This document shows, piece by piece, positions 60,647-64,000 of a DNA stretch of 64,000 nt. Within the stretch, counting starts at the first letter, position 1; each line of letters opens with the position of its first letter. The notes below the pieces were generated by a model, which did not search any database, was not told the origin of the DNA, and was given only the letters and a program-made list of their open reading frames with translations. A program made the translations under genes and the position numbers. The stretch comes from Flavobacteriaceae bacterium (lineage in GTDB: Bacteria > Bacteroidota > Bacteroidia > Flavobacteriales > Flavobacteriaceae), in NCBI GenBank assembly GCA_012959395.1, contig DUDG01000030.1:1-64000 (forward strand), written 5' to 3'.

Positions 60647-62050
60647 TTAAAAATCAAAATATTCTTTTGCATTATTATAGCTGATATCTCTTACCATACC
60701 ACCTATCCATTTAATATCATTTGGCAATTCTCCTCTTTTTATTTCATCTCCAAGTAAATTACATAACACTCTTCTAAAGTATTCATGTCTTGGAAATGAT
60801 AAAAAGCTTCTGGAATCGGTTAACATCCCTACAAAACAGCTGATAAGGCCCATATTCGAAAGCGCATTCAACTGCTTTACAATGCCGTCTTTTTGATCTA
60901 AAAACCACCATCCGGATCCCAATTGAACTTTTCCTTTAATTTTTCCATCGTTAAAATTCCCAATCATAGCAGCCATTACTTCATTATCTGCCGGATTCAA
61001 ATTGTATAAGATTGTTTTTGTCAGTTTATCTTTACTATCCAATGCATTTAAAAAGTTCGATAAATTTTGAGCTTGTGGGTAATCACCTATCGAGTCCCAT
61101 CCTGTATCTGGTCCTAAAATGGTGTGCATTCTTGTATTGTTATTTCTCAATGCCCCCAAATGATATTGTTGAACCCATCCAAACTCATGATAAGTCTCCG
61201 CTAAGAACAATAAAATCGCACTTTGGAATTTTAAGGCTTCTTCAGAACTGATATTTTGACTACTTCTTTTTTTGCAAAAAATGGTATTCACTTCAATTTC
61301 AGTAAAATTATCAAAATAAATTTGATCCAGACCGTGATCACATAATTTACAACCATTTTGATCGAAGTATTCAATTCTTCTTTTTAATGCTTCACATAAA
61401 CCAGTATAAGACTGTATAGATATATTAGCAGCTTTTTCCAGCTCATCAATGTAGCTATTATACCCTTCATTGGAAATTAAAATAGCCTTATCAGGTCTAA
61501 ATGCAGTACTTACTTTTATATTTAAATTACTATTGGAAATTTTTTGATGGTATGCAAGTGTGTCTGTTGGATCTTCGGTCGTACAAACAACTTCCACATT
61601 TACTTTTTTTAATAAATTTTGACAACTATAATCTTTAGAAATCAATTTATCGGCAGTCTCATTGTATATTTTTTCAGCCGATTTGCCATTCAATAATTCG
61701 TAAATATCAAAATAACGCGCAAGCTCTAAATGTGTCCAATGGTACAGTGGATTTCTCATTGTATATGGAACAGTTTTAGCCCACTGCATAAATTTTTCTT
61801 TATCAGATGCATCACCGGTAATGAATTTTTCATCAACACCTAAAGTTCTCATTGCTCGCCACTTATAATGGTCTCCATTAATCCAAATTTTAGTAATATT
61901 ATTAAAAATTTTATTTTCAGCAATTTCTTGTGGAGGTAAATGATTGTGGTAATCTATTATTGGCATTTCTTTTGCGAAATTATGATATAGTTGTTCCGCA
62001 AAATCATTTTCAAGCAAAAAATTATCGTGTATAAAATTGGTTTTATTCAT
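60647..62050 (-). CDS. uxaC: Glucuronate isomerase
   Basis: 467 aa; MPIIDYHNHLPPQEIAENK, DHYKWRAMRTLGVDEKFITG, LTDSRSFLSFPRHEYFRRVLCNLLG. Confidence 0.96.
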   Translation of the reverse strand: MNKTNFIHDNFLLENDFAEQLYHNFAKEMPIIDYHNHLPPQEIAENKIFNNITKIWINGDHYKWRAMRTLGVDEKFITGDASDKEKFMQWAKTVPYTMRNPLYHWTHLELARYFDIYELLNGKSAEKIYNETADKLISKDYSCQNLLKKVNVEVVCTTEDPTDTLAYHQKISNSNLNIKVSTAFRPDKAILISNEGYNSYIDELEKAANISIQSYTGLCEALKRRIEYFDQNGCKLCDHGLDQIYFDNFTEIEVNTIFCKKRSSQNISSEEALKFQSAILLFLAETYHEFGWVQQYHLGALRNNNTRMHTILGPDTGWDSIGDYPQAQNLSNFLNALDSKDKLTKTILYNLNPADNEVMAAMIGNFNDGKIKGKVQLGSGWWFLDQKDGIVKQLNALSNMGLISCFVGMLTDSRSFLSFPRHEYFRRVLCNLLGDEIKRGELPNDIKWIGGMVRDISYNNAKEYFDF

Positions 62051-62067
62051 TTTTTTAAATAAAATTA

Positions 62068-62853
62068 TTATTCATTACTTGGTTTGCCAATGGTCGCTAA
62101 AATTCCACCGTCAACATAAATGACCTGTCCATTTACAAAATCACTCGCCTTTGATGACAAAAAGACTGCTGTTCCAACTAAATCTTCAGGGTCACCCCAT
62201 CGACCTGCTGGAGTTCTACTTATTATAAAATCATTAAAAGGATGGCCGTCCACTCTAATAGGGGCTGTTTGGCTCGTTGCAAAGTATCCCGGACCTATTC
62301 CATTTATCTGAATGTTGTGTTTCGCCCATTCAGTAGCCATATTGCGTGTTAACATTTTTAATCCCCCTTTCGCTGCAGCATAAGCAGAAACTGTATTTCT
62401 CCCTAATTCACTCATCATAGAGCAAATATTGATGATTTTACCTTCGCGACGTGCTATCATTTTTCTGCCTACATATTTAGATACAATAAAAGGGCCTACC
62501 AAGTCAACATCAATCACAGCTCTGAAATCTTCTGTTTCCATAGCTTCCATTGGAACTCTTTTAATGATTCCAGCGTTATTAATCAAAATATCAATTGGTC
62601 CGACTTCCTTTTCAATTAAATCGATATGTTCTTCTACTGCTTTATCATCAGTAACATCAAAAACATATGTATGCACTGTTAAACCTTCTTTTTCGTATTC
62701 TATTTTTGCTTTTTCAAGCATTTCAGCCGTGTAATAATTAACGATCAATTCTACTCCTGCATGGCCCAAACCTTTTGCCATTGCCATTCCCAAACCATGT
62801 ACAGCTCCTGTAACTAAAGCTCTTTTACCTGTTAAATTAAACAAATTTTTCAT
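62068..62853 (-). CDS. SDR oxidoreductase, gluconate 5-dehydrogenase / KduD-like
   Basis: 261 aa; ALVTGAVHGLGMAMAKGL, NNAGI, SAYAAAKGGLKMLTRNMATEWAKHNIQINGIGPGYFAT, FVNGQVIYVDGGILATIG. Confidence 0.92.
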   Translation of the reverse strand: MKNLFNLTGKRALVTGAVHGLGMAMAKGLGHAGVELIVNYYTAEMLEKAKIEYEKEGLTVHTYVFDVTDDKAVEEHIDLIEKEVGPIDILINNAGIIKRVPMEAMETEDFRAVIDVDLVGPFIVSKYVGRKMIARREGKIINICSMMSELGRNTVSAYAAAKGGLKMLTRNMATEWAKHNIQINGIGPGYFATSQTAPIRVDGHPFNDFIISRTPAGRWGDPEDLVGTAVFLSSKASDFVNGQVIYVDGGILATIGKPSNE

Positions 62854-62858
62854 ACATA

Positions 62859-63251
62859 TTACTTTAATTCGTTAGGTGCATAGATATCCATATCACTATA
62901 ATCTAAATTTTCTCCGGCCATACCCCAAATAAAAGAATAGTTTGAAGTTCCGGCTCCGGAATGAATAGACCATTCAGGTGACAGTATTGCTTGATTATTT
63001 TCCAGAAAAATATGTCTTGTATTTTGCGGTTCTCCCATAAAATGAGAAATTGTTTGCCCTTCTTCCAAATCAAAATAAAAATAGACCTCCATCCTTCTGT
63101 TATGCGTATGGGCAGGCATTGTGTTCCAAATATTTCCAGGTAATAACTCCGTAAGACCCATTTGTAATTGACATGTTTCTACTATGCTGTTTACAATAAG
63201 CTTACTTAAAACTCTTTTGTTTGCATATTTTTCACTTCCTAGTTGAATAAC
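62859..63251 (-). pseudogene. kduI: 5'-truncated 5-keto-4-deoxyuronate isomerase (kduI) remnant
   Basis: In-frame translation from 63251: [66 protein letters not shown]...APNELK matches only the C-terminal half of KduI; an in-frame TAG (63252-63254) and a second stop (63258-63260) block the frame upstream. Confidence 0.8.
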
Positions 63252-63257
63252 CTAAAA

Positions 63258-63458
63258 TTATAATGTTGTCGTTAATTGTTTTTCTATATCAGGGGTTACA
63301 TTATATTTCTTTTTGATAGCTTCTAGCTTTCCACCGGCTTGTACAAAGCTTTTAGCTTTTTCTATAGCTACTTTGTTCATTGGTAAACCATTAGTTGCAT
63401 CAGCGTCTTGCGTATCATCAATATCACCAATTTTGATAATTTTGTTGATATTTGTCAT
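63258..63458 (-). CDS. 66-aa hypothetical ORF of uncertain origin
   Basis: MTNINKIIKIGDIDDTQDADATNGLPMNKVAIEKAKSFVQAGGKLEAIKKKYNVTPDIEKQLTTTL*; not part of KduI; abuts the kduI truncation point in the same frame. Confidence 0.4.
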   Translation of the reverse strand: MTNINKIIKIGDIDDTQDADATNGLPMNKVAIEKAKSFVQAGGKLEAIKKKYNVTPDIEKQLTTTL

Positions 63459-63507
63459 AAGTTCAACTGCAAAATGAATAAAATCTTTAATAAGTTAAAT
63501 TGAGATA

Positions 63508-64000
63508 ATGAAAATTCTAGTCGCACCAGATTCTTTTAAAGAAAGTTTATCTGCAATACAAGTAGCAGAGGCCATTTCAAAAGGAGTGCTTAAAATTATT
63601 CCAAATGCAGAAATAATTAAAACACCTATTTCAGATGGTGGTGAAGGCTTATTGGATGCACTTGTTAATGATAAAAATGGAAAAATAATTACTGTCAAAG
63701 TATATGACCCTTTATATAGATCTATTGCAGCAGAATACGGAATTTTAAATGAAGGCACTACTGCTGTTATTGAAATGGCAAAGGCATCAGGTCTTGAACT
63801 TTTGAAAGAACAAGAAAAAAACCCTGATATAACCTCTTCTTATGGAACAGGTCAACTCATCCTAGATGCGCTTGATAGAGGATGTCAAAAAATTATTATT
63901 GGAATTGGAGGGAGTGCGACCAATGACGGTGGAATGGGAATGGTTAAAGCATTAGGAGGTAAATTTATTAATAAAGAAGGAGTTGAATTAACTGAAGGAG
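63508..64000 (+). CDS. Glycerate kinase (partial; runs off right edge; not in ORF track)
   Basis: MKILVAPDSFKESLSAIQVAEAISKGVLKIIPNAEIIKTPISDGGEGLLDALV...SSYGTGQLILDALDRGCQKIIIGIGGSATNDGGMGMVKALGG, canonical GlxK-type glycerate kinase motifs. Confidence 0.93.
   Translation, partial: MKILVAPDSFKESLSAIQVAEAISKGVLKIIPNAEIIKTPISDGGEGLLDALVNDKNGKIITVKVYDPLYRSIAAEYGILNEGTTAVIEMAKASGLELLKEQEKNPDITSSYGTGQLILDALDRGCQKIIIGIGGSATNDGGMGMVKALGGKFINKEGVELTEG

Noticed and set aside
63495-63758. 87-aa minus-strand ORF
   Set aside because: Antisense to the clear glycerate kinase reading frame beginning at 63508.

Overview
AT-rich chromosomal window from a Bacteroidota genome, probably a marine Flavobacteriaceae-type bacterium (inferred from SprA, a PorG-like protein, T9SS type-B C-terminal domains and the cox cluster layout). 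From left to right: (1) two tandem giant minus-strand genes for T9SS-exported repeat proteins with IgGFc-binding-like N-termini; the first runs off the left edge and is missing from the ORF track. (2) A housekeeping block: maeB, ruvA, sprA, gcvH, VanZ-like, TonB. (3) A cytochrome c oxidase assembly cluster: ctaB, two coxIII-like genes, coxIV-like, a Cys-less SCO-like protein, SCO1, DUF420, and a 56-aa CxxC microprotein. (4) A small-protein/PadR/PspC cassette with a palindromic site upstream. (5) A MacB-like ABC/HlyD/TolC export operon. (6) tsaB, Nfu, murI, two OmpH/Skp, bamA, uppS, porG-like, nadK, pdxJ, hydrolase, tig, clpP, clpX. (7) GH3-like and DUF2797 genes, a queuosine precursor transporter, a HPPK-deoxynucleoside kinase fusion, a TrmH-family methylase and mutS. 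(8) tRNA-Gly(GCC) and tRNA-Leu(TAA), followed directly by a hexuronate catabolism cluster (ExuT-like MFS, uxaC, SDR dehydrogenase, 5'-truncated kduI) and the start of a glycerate kinase gene. Nothing here is a clear-cut new system. The best leads are the giant adhesin pair, which shows sequence exchange, the microprotein/PadR/PspC cassette, and the truncated kduI junction next to tRNA-Leu. No CRISPR array, rRNA, transposase or integrase was seen.
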